The notes beneath the pieces were generated by a model. It ran no database searches. It saw only the letters and a program-made list of their open reading frames with translations, and was not told where the DNA came from. The translations under genes were made by a program, and so were the position numbers. A stretch of DNA of 64,000 bases from Methylobacterium nodulans ORS 2060. Lineage in GTDB: Bacteria > Pseudomonadota > Alphaproteobacteria > Rhizobiales > Beijerinckiaceae. The DNA lies in contig NC_011887.1 of assembly GCF_000022085.1 (NCBI RefSeq), positions 310,001 to 374,000 on the forward strand, in the 5' to 3' direction. Of the stretch, positions 43,887 to 52,300 are shown in pieces. How positions within the stretch are numbered: the first letter of the stretch is position 1; every line of letters begins with the position of its first letter.

Positions 43887-45354
43887 GAGCCCGTCCGAGT
43901 AAGTACCTCGACGGCGGCGCTTTGGGATGATTCACTCGGCTCATGGCCAAGGTGTTTCGCTCCTGGGACGTCGATCAGGGCTGGCTGCTGCCACCCTCGC
44001 TGCATGAGTTCGTGCCGCCCGGGCACATGGCGCACTTCGTGCGCGATACGGTGCGCGAGGCGCTCGACCTCTCAGCCATTCTCGACACCTACACCGAGGA
44101 GCGCGGCTACCCGCCCTACCATCCCGGCATGATGGTGGCCCTGCTCCTCTACGGCTACAGCCGCGGTCTGTACTCGTCGCGTCAGCTCGCCCGCGCCTGC
44201 GAGGAGCGGGTTGACTTCATGGCCGTGACCGGCCTGAACCGGCCCGACTTCCGCACCATCGCTGACTTCCGCAAGCGGCATCTGACGGCGCTCTCGGACC
44301 TGTTCGTGCAGGTGCTGCGGCTGTGCCGGGCGGCCGGGCTGGTCGGCTTTGCCCACGTGGCGGTGGACGGCACCAAGCTGAAGGCCAACGCCTCGCGCCA
44401 CAAGGCGATGAGCTACGGCCGGATGAAGGCGGCCGAGTCGACGCTGGCCGCCGAGGTCGAGGCTTGGCTGGATCAAGCGCGCGAGGCCGACGCGGCGGAG
44501 GATCGGGCTCATGGGACCGACCATCGTGGCGACGAGACACCGGCCTGGATGGCCGACAAGCAGCGGCGGCTGGAGACGATCCGCGCCGCCAAGGCCGCGT
44601 TGGAGGCAGAGGCTGCCGATCCGCCCGATCCGGAGGACGAGGACGGGCCGGGGGCCTCGTCGGGCATGCGCTGGCAAGGTCGGCCCTTGCGGGGCGAGGA
44701 CGGCGGTCCGCCCGACCGGGCGCAGCGCAACTTCACCGACCCGGACAGCCGCATCCTGCCCACGCGCGACGGGTTCGTGCAGGGCTACAACGGCCAGATT
44801 GCGGTTGATGCGGCCCATCAGGTGATCGTCGCGCATCGGCTCGTGACGAACCCCGCCGACTCGCGCGCTCTCGTGCCGCTCGTCGACGGCGTCTGCACCC
44901 ATCTCGGGCGCAAGCCGCGGGAGGTCTCCGGAGATGCCGGCTTTGCCACCGAGGCGAACCTGGCCGCGCTGCAGGAGCGACGGATCACAGCCTATCTCGC
45001 TCCGGGCCGTGCCCGTCACGGCGAGGCGGATGCAGCAGGTCGCCGGAGGCTGACGAAGATGCCCCTGATGAGCGCGATGGCCGTCCGCCTGAAGCGGGCT
45101 GGGCGCCGGAGCCGTTACCGTCTCAGGAAGCAGGTCGTCGAGCCGGTGTTCGGGCAGATCAAGCAGGCCAGAGGCTTCCGACAGTTCCTGCTACGTGGGC
45201 TCGATCAGGTCCGCGGCGAGTGGGCGATGATCTGCACCGCCCATAACCTCCTGAAGCTGGCGCAGGCCGCGCGCTGAGCCTGTGGCGCAGGAGCCATCCG
45301 CCCAGATCTCAACCTTAGTCCCAACGCATCAAACCGTTACTCGGACGGGCTCCT
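43885..45354 (+). mobile_element. IS1182-family element with perfect 18-bp ends
   Basis: AGGAGCCCGTCCGAGTAA (43885-43902) is repeated exactly inverted at 45337-45354. The flanks (ATCT before, AGAC after) restore TCTAGA if the element is removed, so it entered a CTAG-type palindrome. It is 1470 bp long with one transposase gene and looks recent and intact. Confidence 0.92.
43943..45277 (+). CDS. IS1182-family transposase
   Basis: A 444-residue DDE transposase: HMAHFVRDTVREALDLSAIL, YPPYHPGMMVALLLYGYSRGLYSSRQLARACEERVDFMAVTG, the first Asp in AHVAVDGTKLKANASRHK, a charged insertion (about 165-245), QGYNGQIAVDAAHQVIVAH with the second Asp, and VVEPVFGQIKQARGFRQFLLRG with the Glu. The frame is intact. 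It is of a different subgroup from the 553-residue enzyme at 6.8 kb and shares no obvious end sequence with it. Confidence 0.92.
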   Translation: MAKVFRSWDVDQGWLLPPSLHEFVPPGHMAHFVRDTVREALDLSAILDTYTEERGYPPYHPGMMVALLLYGYSRGLYSSRQLARACEERVDFMAVTGLNRPDFRTIADFRKRHLTALSDLFVQVLRLCRAAGLVGFAHVAVDGTKLKANASRHKAMSYGRMKAAESTLAAEVEAWLDQAREADAAEDRAHGTDHRGDETPAWMADKQRRLETIRAAKAALEAEAADPPDPEDEDGPGASSGMRWQGRPLRGEDGGPPDRAQRNFTDPDSRILPTRDGFVQGYNGQIAVDAAHQVIVAHRLVTNPADSRALVPLVDGVCTHLGRKPREVSGDAGFATEANLAALQERRITAYLAPGRARHGEADAAGRRRLTKMPLMSAMAVRLKRAGRRSRYRLRKQVVEPVFGQIKQARGFRQFLLRGLDQVRGEWAMICTAHNLLKLAQAAR

Positions 45355-45443
45355 AGACCTGCTCCTCGGCCTTGAAGGCGCGCGTGAGGCCGACCCATTC
45401 GCAAAGGCGCGGTGCGGACCCAGAGTGCGTCTCAGACGAGAAA

Positions 45444-45471
45444 AGCCCGCCACGGCAGGACCAGGTGGGCT
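45444..45471. repeat. Conserved hairpin repeat, copy A
   Basis: AGCCCGCC, a 12-nt loop, GGTGGGCT. It is preceded by CTCAGACGAGAAA. The same hairpin recurs at 58785 and 59288 with one compensatory pair change and wobble changes. On the minus strand it resembles a terminator (stem then TTTTCTCG), but no minus gene ends here. It lies 168 bp before the gene at 45639. Confidence 0.65.
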
Positions 45472-45638
45472 GGGGGAATCCTCGTGTTCAGACCAGCACA
45501 GCCAAGCACACCTGCCGGCGCGGTGCCATAACCTGCGCTGTCGGACCGACCCTCGCGCGTGAGGAGCGCGGGAGCAAGCATGGAATCCGCGCGTTGCCCT
45601 GGATCAAGCCGACAAGAGCTTGGGACCGGAGGAACGCC

Positions 45639-46028
45639 ATGCCGGACCGGGGCTATACGGTGCGCATGGGACGCGAAGGCTGGGGCGTCTATGCTCAACA
45701 GACCGGTGAGCCGGTCCGGGTGAACGGGCGTGTGCTGACGGGACTGCCGCTTGAGACAGCAACCGAGTTTGCGGAGTCGCTCCAGCTGCTCGCGGTGATC
45801 GGAACCGATGCCGTCGAGCAGCCCATCATCAACCCCGGCCAGTCCATGAGGATCTCCGGAGTGTCGAGCGGGGAAATGATCATGTCGGATGATCGGGAGG
45901 TGAAGGAGGGCGGACAAACACCGCCGCCGCCGGCTGGACCTCCTCCCCTGGAAGACACGCCTTCGCCGTCGCTAACGCCGAAACCTCACTCGCCCGAAGC
46001 TGCCGACCCGCCCACCCGCAAGTCTTAG
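45639..46028 (+). CDS. Hypothetical protein with proline-rich tail
   Basis: A 129-residue frame with a strong GGAGGAACGCC site. The first 75 residues (MPDRGYTVRMGREGWGVYAQ, VNGRVLTGLPLETATEFAES) look like a small alpha/beta domain. The last 45 are rich in Pro and Ser. A hairpin repeat and a further stretch shared with the 58.8 kb region lie upstream. No family recognised. Confidence 0.6.
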   Translation: MPDRGYTVRMGREGWGVYAQQTGEPVRVNGRVLTGLPLETATEFAESLQLLAVIGTDAVEQPIINPGQSMRISGVSSGEMIMSDDREVKEGGQTPPPPAGPPPLEDTPSPSLTPKPHSPEAADPPTRKS

Positions 46029-46069
46029 CGTGAGGTTGTATCTGCCCACCGTGAGGCTGTATCGCCCCT
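46029..46069 (+). repeat. Two-copy tandem repeat, 21-bp period
   Basis: CGTGAGGTTGTATCTGCCCA (46029-46048) is followed by CGTGAGGCTGTATCGCCCCT (46050-46069). It lies just after the preceding stop. It may be the worn end of a mobile element. Confidence 0.5.
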
Positions 46070-46187
46070 CGCGCGCGTGGGGCCGGCCCATTCGCATAAG
46101 ACACTGTATGGGAGCCAAGAAGGACGAGACCGCGGACCGCTGAGGTGTTAACCTGGGTGAGTTCCTCTCACTCGTGTGGAGGAGCCC

Positions 46188-46442
46188 ATGGCCAACGGAC
46201 TATTTGCTCGAGCAGAGCGGGCGATGGAAGAGACCCGCCGCCTCCACAAGAACAGGCTGCGGATCCAAGCGCTTGTGCAGCAAACAGTTCACGCTTTCCG
46301 CGCCACCCGTGAGGACGTGAAGGCCTATCGGCAGAAAGCCGCTGACGGGCTGGCGAGGCGCAGCCTGCAGGCGCTTGCCCCGATGCCGGACACCATCATT
46401 CGCCCTCGCGCGCGGCGCCGCGGGACGCGTAAGCAGCCGTAG
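46188..46442 (+). CDS. Small basic hypothetical protein
   Basis: An 84-residue, mostly helical, arginine-rich protein (MANGLFARAERAMEETRRLH, VKAYRQKAADGLARRSLQAL). GTGGAGGAGCCC precedes ATG 46188. The charge suggests nucleic-acid or ribosome binding, but no family is recognised. TGAACG-ATAC-CGTTCA (46459-46474) follows the stop and may be a weak terminator or an operator of the next gene. Confidence 0.55.
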   Translation: MANGLFARAERAMEETRRLHKNRLRIQALVQQTVHAFRATREDVKAYRQKAADGLARRSLQALAPMPDTIIRPRARRRGTRKQP

Positions 46443-46458
46443 CGGCGTATAGTGTGCG

Positions 46459-46474
46459 TGAACGATACCGTTCA
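46459..46474. promoter_or_regulatory. Inverted repeat TGAACG-N4-CGTTCA
   Basis: A perfect 6-bp dyad with a 4-nt centre, 16 bp after one small gene and 40-55 bp before the next. It is either a short hairpin terminator or an operator. Confidence 0.35.
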
Positions 46475-46519
46475 TGGTGAGGGTAGACCGCGCATTCAAG
46501 AGGGGAGCTAGTTTTGTCT

Positions 46520-46669
46520 ATGCATGGCTCTGACGCAGCAGCCGATTATCGCCGGCGCGCTCAAGAGACGCGCGAGAGAGCTGCTTATCTGTCGGCCCCC
46601 GACGCTTCCGCACAACTTCTGGAGACAGCGCGGCAGTGGGATATGCTGGTGGAGACGGAAGAGCGCTGA
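46520..46669 (+). CDS. Very small helical protein, widespread alphaproteobacterial type
   Basis: A 49-residue frame: MHGSDAAADYRRRAQETRER, then AAYLSAPDASAQLLETARQW and ending VETEER. The pattern (a Tyr-Arg-x2-Ala helix, a Pro break, then a Leu-x2-Ala-x2-Trp helix) is common in tiny uncharacterised proteins of Hyphomicrobiales. AGGGGAG lies upstream; a TTG two codons earlier (46514) would have better spacing to it. Confidence 0.6.
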   Translation: MHGSDAAADYRRRAQETRERAAYLSAPDASAQLLETARQWDMLVETEER

Positions 46670-46726
46670 GCGCGGTACGAGGAGCAAAGACGCCGACGCG
46701 CGCCACCTGAGTGAGATACGTATCGC

Positions 46727-47091
46727 CTCGAACATGCGGCCGGTGAACTCGTCGGCGGAGCCCGTTGCCATCATCCAGCTCGTCGGCAGGTCCAGCGCCA
46801 CGACACGGATCCGGCGGGCGGCGATCTCGGCCTTTAGCCACTCCCAGTCGCCGGAGGTCAGGTGGGAAAGGCGGTCGACCTGCTCCACCAGAAGCACGTC
46901 GCCGGGGTGGGCGTCGGCGGAGCCGGAACAGTGCCGGGCGCTCCAGGCGGGCGCCACTCTCGTTCTCCACGTACCATGCCGCAACGTGCAGCTCCCGCTC
47001 AGCGGCGAAGGCGTGGAGCTGATCACGGGCGCGCTGGGCGTCCTGCTCGTCGGTGGAGGCGCGGAGGGCGCGAACGAACACGGTGCACCAT
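46727..47091 (-). pseudogene. Frameshifted serine recombinase (resolvase) N-terminal domain
   Basis: In two phases the minus strand reads VFVRALRASTDEQDAQRARD, AWYVENESGARLERPALFRL, then VLLVEQVDRLSHLTSGDWEW, LKAEIAARRIRVVALDLPTS and GRMFEAI. This is the catalytic fold of small serine recombinases; the nucleophile serine is in RASTDEQ. A shift near 46925 splits the domain, the start is out of phase, and the DNA-binding end is lost after GRMFEAI. Confidence 0.75.
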
Positions 47092-47167
47092 CGGTTCGTA
47101 TTGAATGGTTCACTGATTGCCGGTTCGCTTTGAATGGTCAAGTTGGCTGTAATGAACCAGCCCAGCG

Positions 47168-47428
47168 CTGGTTCGCCAGGGGCATGCCTCAAACAGACCT
47201 GCTGCGGAGACCGCTGTCACGATCCCCCCGCTGCGCGAGCCCGAGCGGCCGGAATGGGTGACAGCCCTGCAGGCTGCCCAGCTGCTCGGCGCCGAGAAGG
47301 GGACGATTGCGCAGCGGTGCCGCCGCGCCGTGAAGCAGGGTCTCAGCGGTGTCGCCGAGAAGCGCGGCGGACGCTGGTACGTGCGCATCGATCAAATGCC
47401 GCCGGCACGAGGGAGGCAAACGTTATGA
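47168..47428 (+). CDS. Small HTH/excisionase-like protein, start uncertain
   Basis: The conserved part is PEWVTALQAAQLLGAEKGTI, AQRCRRAVKQGLSGVAEKRG, GRWYVRIDQ: a MerR/Xis-like helix-turn-helix with a wing. The frame has stops just upstream and no ATG; CTG 47168 or an internal GTG would be needed, so the gene may be 5-prime truncated. The stop overlaps an ATG (ATGA) that opens a short frame of doubtful meaning. Its place next to resolvase and integrase relics suggests a lost integrative element. Confidence 0.4.
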   Translation: MVRQGHASNRPAAETAVTIPPLREPERPEWVTALQAAQLLGAEKGTIAQRCRRAVKQGLSGVAEKRGGRWYVRIDQMPPARGRQTL

Positions 47429-47437
47429 CCGAACCGT

Positions 47438-47743
47438 CTAGCGTGCGGCATCTCGCCGACTATGAGCTGCTCTGGGGTGTGGCGGCCTCCGGTGGCGGCG
47501 CTGATGGGCGCGTGGCACCGGCGCCACTTGTTGATCTGCGGCTGCCGGGCCGTCATGAGCCGCGACGACACGGCGAGCCTCTTCAACGGTCATACCGCAG
47601 GTCGTCAGTCCCTGAAGGGCGCCCAAGGCACGATTGTATTCTGGGAGGTTGGGGCACCCAGGAATGCCCCAGGCCCAGGCTGTGGCGGGCGCCGCGATCG
47701 TCGTCACCAGTGCAAGTACGGCAGCACTATTCTTGACCGACAA
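47438..47743 (-). CDS. Small exported hypothetical protein
   Basis: A TTG start at 47743 has an AGGAG eight bases upstream and opens a signal peptide (SVKNSAAVLALVTTIAAPAT, cleavage after AWA). The mature part has WGIPGCPNLPEYNRALGALQ and GLTTCGMTVEEARRVVAAHD, with two cysteines, then a basic His/Arg-rich tail. The Cys spacing and the TCGMTVEEA block look conserved, but I cannot name a family. Confidence 0.48.
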   Translation of the reverse strand: MSVKNSAAVLALVTTIAAPATAWAWGIPGCPNLPEYNRALGALQGLTTCGMTVEEARRVVAAHDGPAAADQQVAPVPRAHQRRHRRPPHPRAAHSRRDAAR

Positions 47744-48028
47744 AGCCGATGCTCCTTGCGGTCGATGCCCGAACAGGGAGGCATCTCGGGCCGCGAGCGG
47801 GTTCTGCAAGGGTCAAACGGGCCTGTCGCAAACTTTTTCCGGCCGGTGGGCGAGCTATGCGAGAACTCGGCACGGTCCAGCTTCTGGTTGTCGGTTTGGG
47901 TTCTCAGGCGATCGAAACCCTACCTCTGGTTGAGCCGGGGCAGGGTCGGCAGAGCGCAATTCGCCCGCAAACCGCGCGTGGAAAAACGTTGCGACAGGCC
48001 CAAGATGGCGACCAGTTCCAGCCAATGG

Positions 48029-48856
48029 TTAAGGGCTATCGTCTCGAGTCTCGGCGCTCCACCCCGAGACCACCGTGCACCCCCGATCTCTAACACAGTC
48101 GGACACCGCCCCTCGAAATGTATCGTTGTTGCTCCCGTCGGGCTCACGTCGGTACAACTTTTTGTCTCGCAAATTCCACTGCGTGTTCTTGATAAATTGG
48201 GAGTCTGCCCGGTCAAACGCTGCATGATAATCCTGAAGCGCTCGATCTATGTCTCCTGCCGCTCGCCAAACCTCGGCCCGCTGAATGTAAGCCGCCGGCC
48301 GATGCGGCACCAGCCGGATCACCTCATCAAAATCACGCAGAGCCAAGTCGTTTTTCTGAGCTTTCCCGTACAGACGGCCCCGCCGAAAGAAGACATAGGG
48401 GTCCTGGGGGCTGAGGGTAATTGCCTGATCGAAGTAACTCATGGCCCGCCCCCAGTCTCGTTCGGCGACGATTTCTCCTAGCCTTACCAGGTAGAAGGGC
48501 TTGCATTGCGTGCTCAGTTGCACAGCATGCTCGTAGTCGCGGACAGCAGCTGCCCATGCGTCAGAGCTGGATTTCCAGAAATTTGATCGCTGGGCGTACG
48601 CATACGCCAACGCCTCCGAATCCGCCGTTCCGCGCTCGATCAGACGATTGGCTGCCCTGACAACGTTGTCGACACTTGCACTCAGCAACATCTGCATGTA
48701 ATCATCGTTATCATCTTTGCTGGCAAAGCGTTTCTGGTGGATTGTGTTGGTGTAATCGGCAATGTGCATTTCTTGGGCAACTGCGCCGCCCATCCACAAT
48801 GACAGCACAAAGCCGAGCCACAAGCTTATGATTCCCCATCGGCCCCGCCTCAGCAT
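48029..48856 (-). CDS. Exported TPR-repeat protein
   Basis: A 275-residue protein with a signal peptide (LWLGFVLSLWMGGAVAQ) and at least four tetratricopeptide repeats (AWAAAVRDYEHAVQLSTQC, GRAMSYFDQAITLSPQDPYV, LALRDFDEVIRLVPHRPAAY, DRALQDYHAAFDRADSQF). TPRs mediate protein contacts; in the periplasm they often serve envelope assembly. The region after residue 235 is not repeat-like and may be frayed. No operon partner. Confidence 0.75.
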   Translation of the reverse strand: MLRRGRWGIISLWLGFVLSLWMGGAVAQEMHIADYTNTIHQKRFASKDDNDDYMQMLLSASVDNVVRAANRLIERGTADSEALAYAYAQRSNFWKSSSDAWAAAVRDYEHAVQLSTQCKPFYLVRLGEIVAERDWGRAMSYFDQAITLSPQDPYVFFRRGRLYGKAQKNDLALRDFDEVIRLVPHRPAAYIQRAEVWRAAGDIDRALQDYHAAFDRADSQFIKNTQWNLRDKKLYRREPDGSNNDTFRGAVSDCVRDRGCTVVSGWSAETRDDSP

Positions 48857-49089
48857 ATCAACTCCAGAACACTGTGAATGCAGCTACCGCTACTGTGAGG
48901 AAAGCCGAGCACACCAAATTCATGGTCCAACTTGTGCGTGAGGTCTTCAGCGGGCGCAGCAGCTGCAGCACCAGCTCAATCAGCCTCCTCACTCAAGCGC
49001 TAAAGCTCGCTGCGGCCCATCCCCTGATAGAATCAGCGAAATCCGCTCCGCGCAAGGGGCGTGGGTAATACCCCCGCCGATCCCGGCGT

Positions 49090-49290
49090 GCTTGTTCACG
49101 AGTGGAGCCGCAGGCTCGCCGGCCGGAAGCTCCCGGATCACCTCCAACACCTTGGGCGAGAGAACCACTCCTCGGGCCGCTCGTCTTCATCTCATCCAGG
49201 TGGATCTCACTTCGGCTGCGGTCGATGTCGCCGATCGTGAGGCCGAACAGTTCGGCCTTCCGGAGACCGGCCTCGACGGCTACGGGTGGA
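49090..49290 (-). pseudogene. Tyrosine-recombinase (phage integrase) remnant
   Basis: Minus strand codons near 49277-49182 read AGLRKAELFGLTIGDIDRSR then SEIHLDEMKT. This is the first catalytic Arg block of tyrosine recombinases. The continuation is in another phase (VVLSPKVLEVIRELPAGEPA). The active-site His-x2-Arg and Tyr are absent. Together with the resolvase relic it points to a former integrated element. Confidence 0.7.
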
Positions 49291-49330
49291 CAACCACTCT
49301 TGAGGTGGTGAAGCTGATCGGCTTCGGGCC

Positions 49331-49543
49331 CTAACCGTGCCTCAGCACCGCGAGGACGGCGTGAATGATGGTCGCGCCGCCGATCGGTGCGAGCAACAAG
49401 AGCAGCGCGTTCAGGGCGATGAGCCACAGGAACACCCGCTCCTGGCGCTCCGTGAGTTGGGGCCTGCGGGGTGGTGGCTCCCAGGATGGTTTCCATCCTC
49501 CCTCGACGTACATCGGCGTCCCCAACTCGGTCTCAGCCCCCAC
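49331..49543 (-). CDS. Small single-helix membrane protein
   Basis: A 70-residue frame: a polar, proline-rich head (WKPSWEPPPRRPQLTERQER) and a C-terminal helix (VFLWLIALNALLLLLAPIGG, then IIHAVLAVLRHG). Topology suggests a short membrane peptide. No family recognised; it abuts the integrase relic. Confidence 0.45.
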   Translation of the reverse strand: MGAETELGTPMYVEGGWKPSWEPPPRRPQLTERQERVFLWLIALNALLLLLAPIGGATIIHAVLAVLRHG

Positions 49544-49570
49544 GATCTAGCGGCCGGAGCCTGTCATGCC

Positions 49571-50436
49571 AGGGCGCAGTGACCAATTAAGGAAGTCAGG
49601 CTGAGGCAAGGTCGGCCTGATGGTGTGGCGCCGGATCGGGAGATGGAGCATGACCGGCGCTGAGGATGGCCTGCGAGACGACCAGTGGGAGCGGGTGAAG
49701 GATCTGCTGCCTGGCGGGCGCAAGGGCAAGCGCGGTCCCCGTTTGCAGAACCGCTTGTTTCTCGATGCGATCTTGTGGTTTGCCCGGTCTGGCGGGCGCT
49801 GGAAGGATTTGCCGGAGCGGTTTGGCCAATCTGATACGATCAAGCGGCGCTACTATCGCTTGGTTGATCGAGGTGTTTTCGATCAGATCTTGGACCGTCT
49901 CGCCCAAGACGCGGATCTCGAGTGGCTGATGATTGATTCGACGATTGTTCGTGCCCATCATCGGGCGGCGGGAGCCCGCCTGACAAAAGGGGGGCGGCTG
50001 CCCAGGGGTTGGGCCGGTCTCGCGGAGGCCTGAGCACCACGATCCACGCGGCGGTGGATGCTCATGGCAATCCCGTGCGGCTGATCGGCGGCCCCGGCCA
50101 GGAGCATGACCTGGCCAAGGCCGGAGCCTTGATCGCGGGCTTCCCGGCTGAGTTCACGCTGGCCGACAAGGGGTACGATGGCGATCCCCTCTGCGACGCG
50201 ATCACGGCGCAAGGCAGCGAGGTGGTGATCCCGCCGCGCCGCGGCCGCACCCATCCTCGCTCCTATGACAAGGATTTGTACAAAGAACGCAACGTGATTG
50301 AGCGGTTTTTCGCCCGGCTCAAGGATTTTCGACGCGTCGCGACCCGCTACGACAAGCTGCTGAAAAACTACATGGGCTTCGTGACGCTCGCCGCCATCGC
50401 AATCTGGCTTCGGTAGTTAATTTGTCACTACACCCT
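49571..50436 (+). mobile_element. IS5-family element
   Basis: About 866 bp between AGGGCGCAGTGACCAATTAA (49571-49590) and the inverse at 50417-50436, matching at 17 of 20 positions. It belongs to a different IS5 group from the element at 30.6 kb. No target duplication is obvious. Confidence 0.82.
49650..50416 (+). CDS. IS5-family transposase made by frameshift
   Basis: Frame 1 (49650-50033): LRDDQWERVKDLLPGGRKGK, FLDAILWFARSGGRWKDLPE, then DLEWLMIDSTIVRAHHRAAGA with the first Asp. Frame 2 (50009-50416): GLSTTIHAAVDAHGNPVRLI, FTLADKGYDGDPL with the second Asp, and ERNVIERFFARLKDFRRVATRYDKL with the Glu. The phases meet at AAAAGGGGGG (about 49985-49994), a typical slippery run of this IS group. 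The element may be functional. Confidence 0.85.
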
Positions 50437-50863
50437 AGTGCGGGATGATGCGTCTCCGCCATGGGTCGAACACGGCCGGATCGTTCCGTCTGGAGCTCAC
50501 CAAGCGGCTGCCGTGCCTGTGCGTTCGTCGCTACGGTTGCCCTTGCTGCCTGAGCGGGACCACGGCCTTGCTGATCGAGGGCTTTAGGTGGGGCGGGTGA
50601 TCGCGGTCAGGTCCATCGGTGGGGCGGCATCAACGACCTCGGTCTTGAACCGTCCAGGCAAACCGTCGCCTCGCCTGTTGGCGACAGCGACAGCGTCGTC
50701 GGCGGGGCGATCCAGTTCGAGGCAGAGTCGGGCGGCACGTTCGGCGCGACGCTAAGCCCAGCGGTCTGATGTCGAGCTCTGGTGAAGAGCGCGGCGGGGA
50801 CCGGAGGCGCACACTCGGCCTATACGGCCGTCTCGCTCATCGCGGCAGAGAGGATCCCCGGGC
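50437..50863. other. No convincing gene
   Basis: A frame at 50446 (MMRLRHGSNTAGSFRLEL, with a Cys-rich end) is short and lacks a good ribosome site. The remainder shows no coding bias I trust. It probably contains the promoter for the gene at 50864. Confidence 0.4.
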
Positions 50864-51289
50864 ATGATGGTGGCCACCCTGGCCGACACCTCGACGGAGC
50901 TTCTCCTCATTGCCGAGCACGATCTCGCTGAGGTTCTGGTGATCGACGAGCACCAGGACCGGCAGACCGCTCTGCTCTTGAAGGTGGCCGCTGAGCTGTC
51001 CGACGAGCTACAGCAGGCGATCGCCGCGCTCGCTTCGGTGGGAGTTCAGCGTGCTCAGCGAGTCGTGCGGGCCTACGTGGCAGCCCGCGCCGTCTTCGAG
51101 AACCCACCGCCGAAGGCGAAGGTGAAGATCGCAGCCAGGGTCCTGCCCCGTCTTCTCCGGCTCGAGGAGGTGGCAGCGCGCGATCCGGACCTCGACCGAG
51201 CCCTTGAACAGGCACGGGAAGCGGTCAGGAAGATCCCCGCCCGCGGGCTGGCGATCGACTGGATAACGTCGAAGGCCCGAGGGCGATAG
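50864..51289 (+). CDS. Hypothetical helical protein
   Basis: A 141-residue, Ala/Leu/Glu-rich, mostly helical protein (LLKVAAELSDELQQAIAALA, VQRAQRVVRAYVAARAVFEN, RALEQAREAVRKIPARGLAI). The start is ATG 50864 or 50867. Codon use is strongly coding-like. No family recognised and no obvious partner. Confidence 0.6.
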   Translation: MMVATLADTSTELLLIAEHDLAEVLVIDEHQDRQTALLLKVAAELSDELQQAIAALASVGVQRAQRVVRAYVAARAVFENPPPKAKVKIAARVLPRLLRLEEVAARDPDLDRALEQAREAVRKIPARGLAIDWITSKARGR

Positions 51290-51336
51290 CCTCCTCAGGG
51301 ATCACGCGCCATCGTGTGTCGGCCAGGACCCGCGGC

Positions 51337-51789
51337 TCAGGCGGCGCGCCCGACCACGCGCATCCGACGCTCGGGTGGACGCTCCATCAGGATGCCGCCG
51401 CCCAAGGCCGCGGACACGATGCGAATCCCCCGACGCTCATAGAACCGCACGAGTTCATTCGTGCTGAGGACCCGACGCGCGCGCTTCGGGGGGCAGGCTT
51501 GCGCTTTGAGGATCAGCTTCACCCCGGCGGCGTCAGCCGCCTCCGTGATGATCTCGATTGCCCGGCCCGCATGGCCCTTCTGGCGCTCGTGAAGCGTCTC
51601 GATGAACGAGACCTCCAGCGTGGTGTCGTCCCGGGTCGTCAAGATGACGTCGACGATGCCCGGGAGCCCGGCTGCGTGCATGCCCTCCAGCGCGGCCATG
51701 GAGGCCACGAGAGACGGCGCGGAGGGGCGGGAGCACCGCCGCTCGCCATAAATCAGCAAGCGGGCGCCCGTGTCGCTCTGCGTTGTCAT
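51337..51789 (-). CDS. Putative GNAT-like acetyltransferase
   Basis: A 150-residue protein. The first half contains a strand pattern DVILTTRDDTTLEVSFIETL, the centre HERQKGHAGRAIEIITEAAD (in the position of the CoA-binding helix), and the end ELVRFYERRGIRIVSAALGGGILMERPPE. That tail is typical of small phage-type GNATs. The usual R/Q-x2-G-x-G/A motif is loose (RQKGHAG). The assignment is by pattern only. Confidence 0.5.
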   Translation of the reverse strand: MTTQSDTGARLLIYGERRCSRPSAPSLVASMAALEGMHAAGLPGIVDVILTTRDDTTLEVSFIETLHERQKGHAGRAIEIITEAADAAGVKLILKAQACPPKRARRVLSTNELVRFYERRGIRIVSAALGGGILMERPPERRMRVVGRAA

Positions 51790-51959
51790 GCGCAAAGCTT
51801 AGTTGATTCGACGGCCAAGCTAAACCTGAAGTTTGCCGACCGACTTCTCGGTCGAACGCTCAAGTACGGCTAAGCTCCAGGAGCATTTCCGCCGCAGACG
51901 GGCGCCTCGACAGATTTATCGGGCTGAGTTACAGCGCGCCAATTCTCGGCGAGAACAGA

Positions 51960-52238
51960 ATGCGAACGACGCTTTTAAGCAGGGCGATCCAGCGTGGCCG
52001 CGGTTGGCGGAAATGGCACACCGCGGACGCCAGTGAGATCTTCTTCGGAGGAGCCAACGCCCTGACCGACGGCATGCGCCTTTGCTGGACGGTTCAGGGC
52101 CGCGTTGGCGTCGTTGATGCCTCGGCCAATCGCAGGCTCGCGCGCCATACGGCCTTCGATCTGATCAACAACACGAATGTGACGGGCGCGTTGCGCGAAC
52201 TCAACGATCTCGCGGCACCCCATCTGAAAGCCGGGTGA
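51960..52238 (+). CDS. Doubtful small hypothetical protein
   Basis: A 92-residue frame (ALTDGMRLCWTVQGRVGVVD, TAFDLINNTNVTGALRELND). The second half looks protein-like, the first does not, and no ribosome site is clear. It may be the tail of an older gene. Confidence 0.3.
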   Translation: MRTTLLSRAIQRGRGWRKWHTADASEIFFGGANALTDGMRLCWTVQGRVGVVDASANRRLARHTAFDLINNTNVTGALRELNDLAAPHLKAG

Positions 52239-52300
52239 GTGCTCACCACCGGATGGGCTCGGGGTGCAGGTTGAGGGTCTTGTTCTCTCCCTCTAACCGT

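Noticed and set aside
47425..47736. Plus-strand frame starting MTEPSSVRHLADYELLW
   Set aside because: The first 20 residues look plausible, but the rest is basic low-complexity sequence. The minus-strand exported protein has a better ribosome site and signal peptide.
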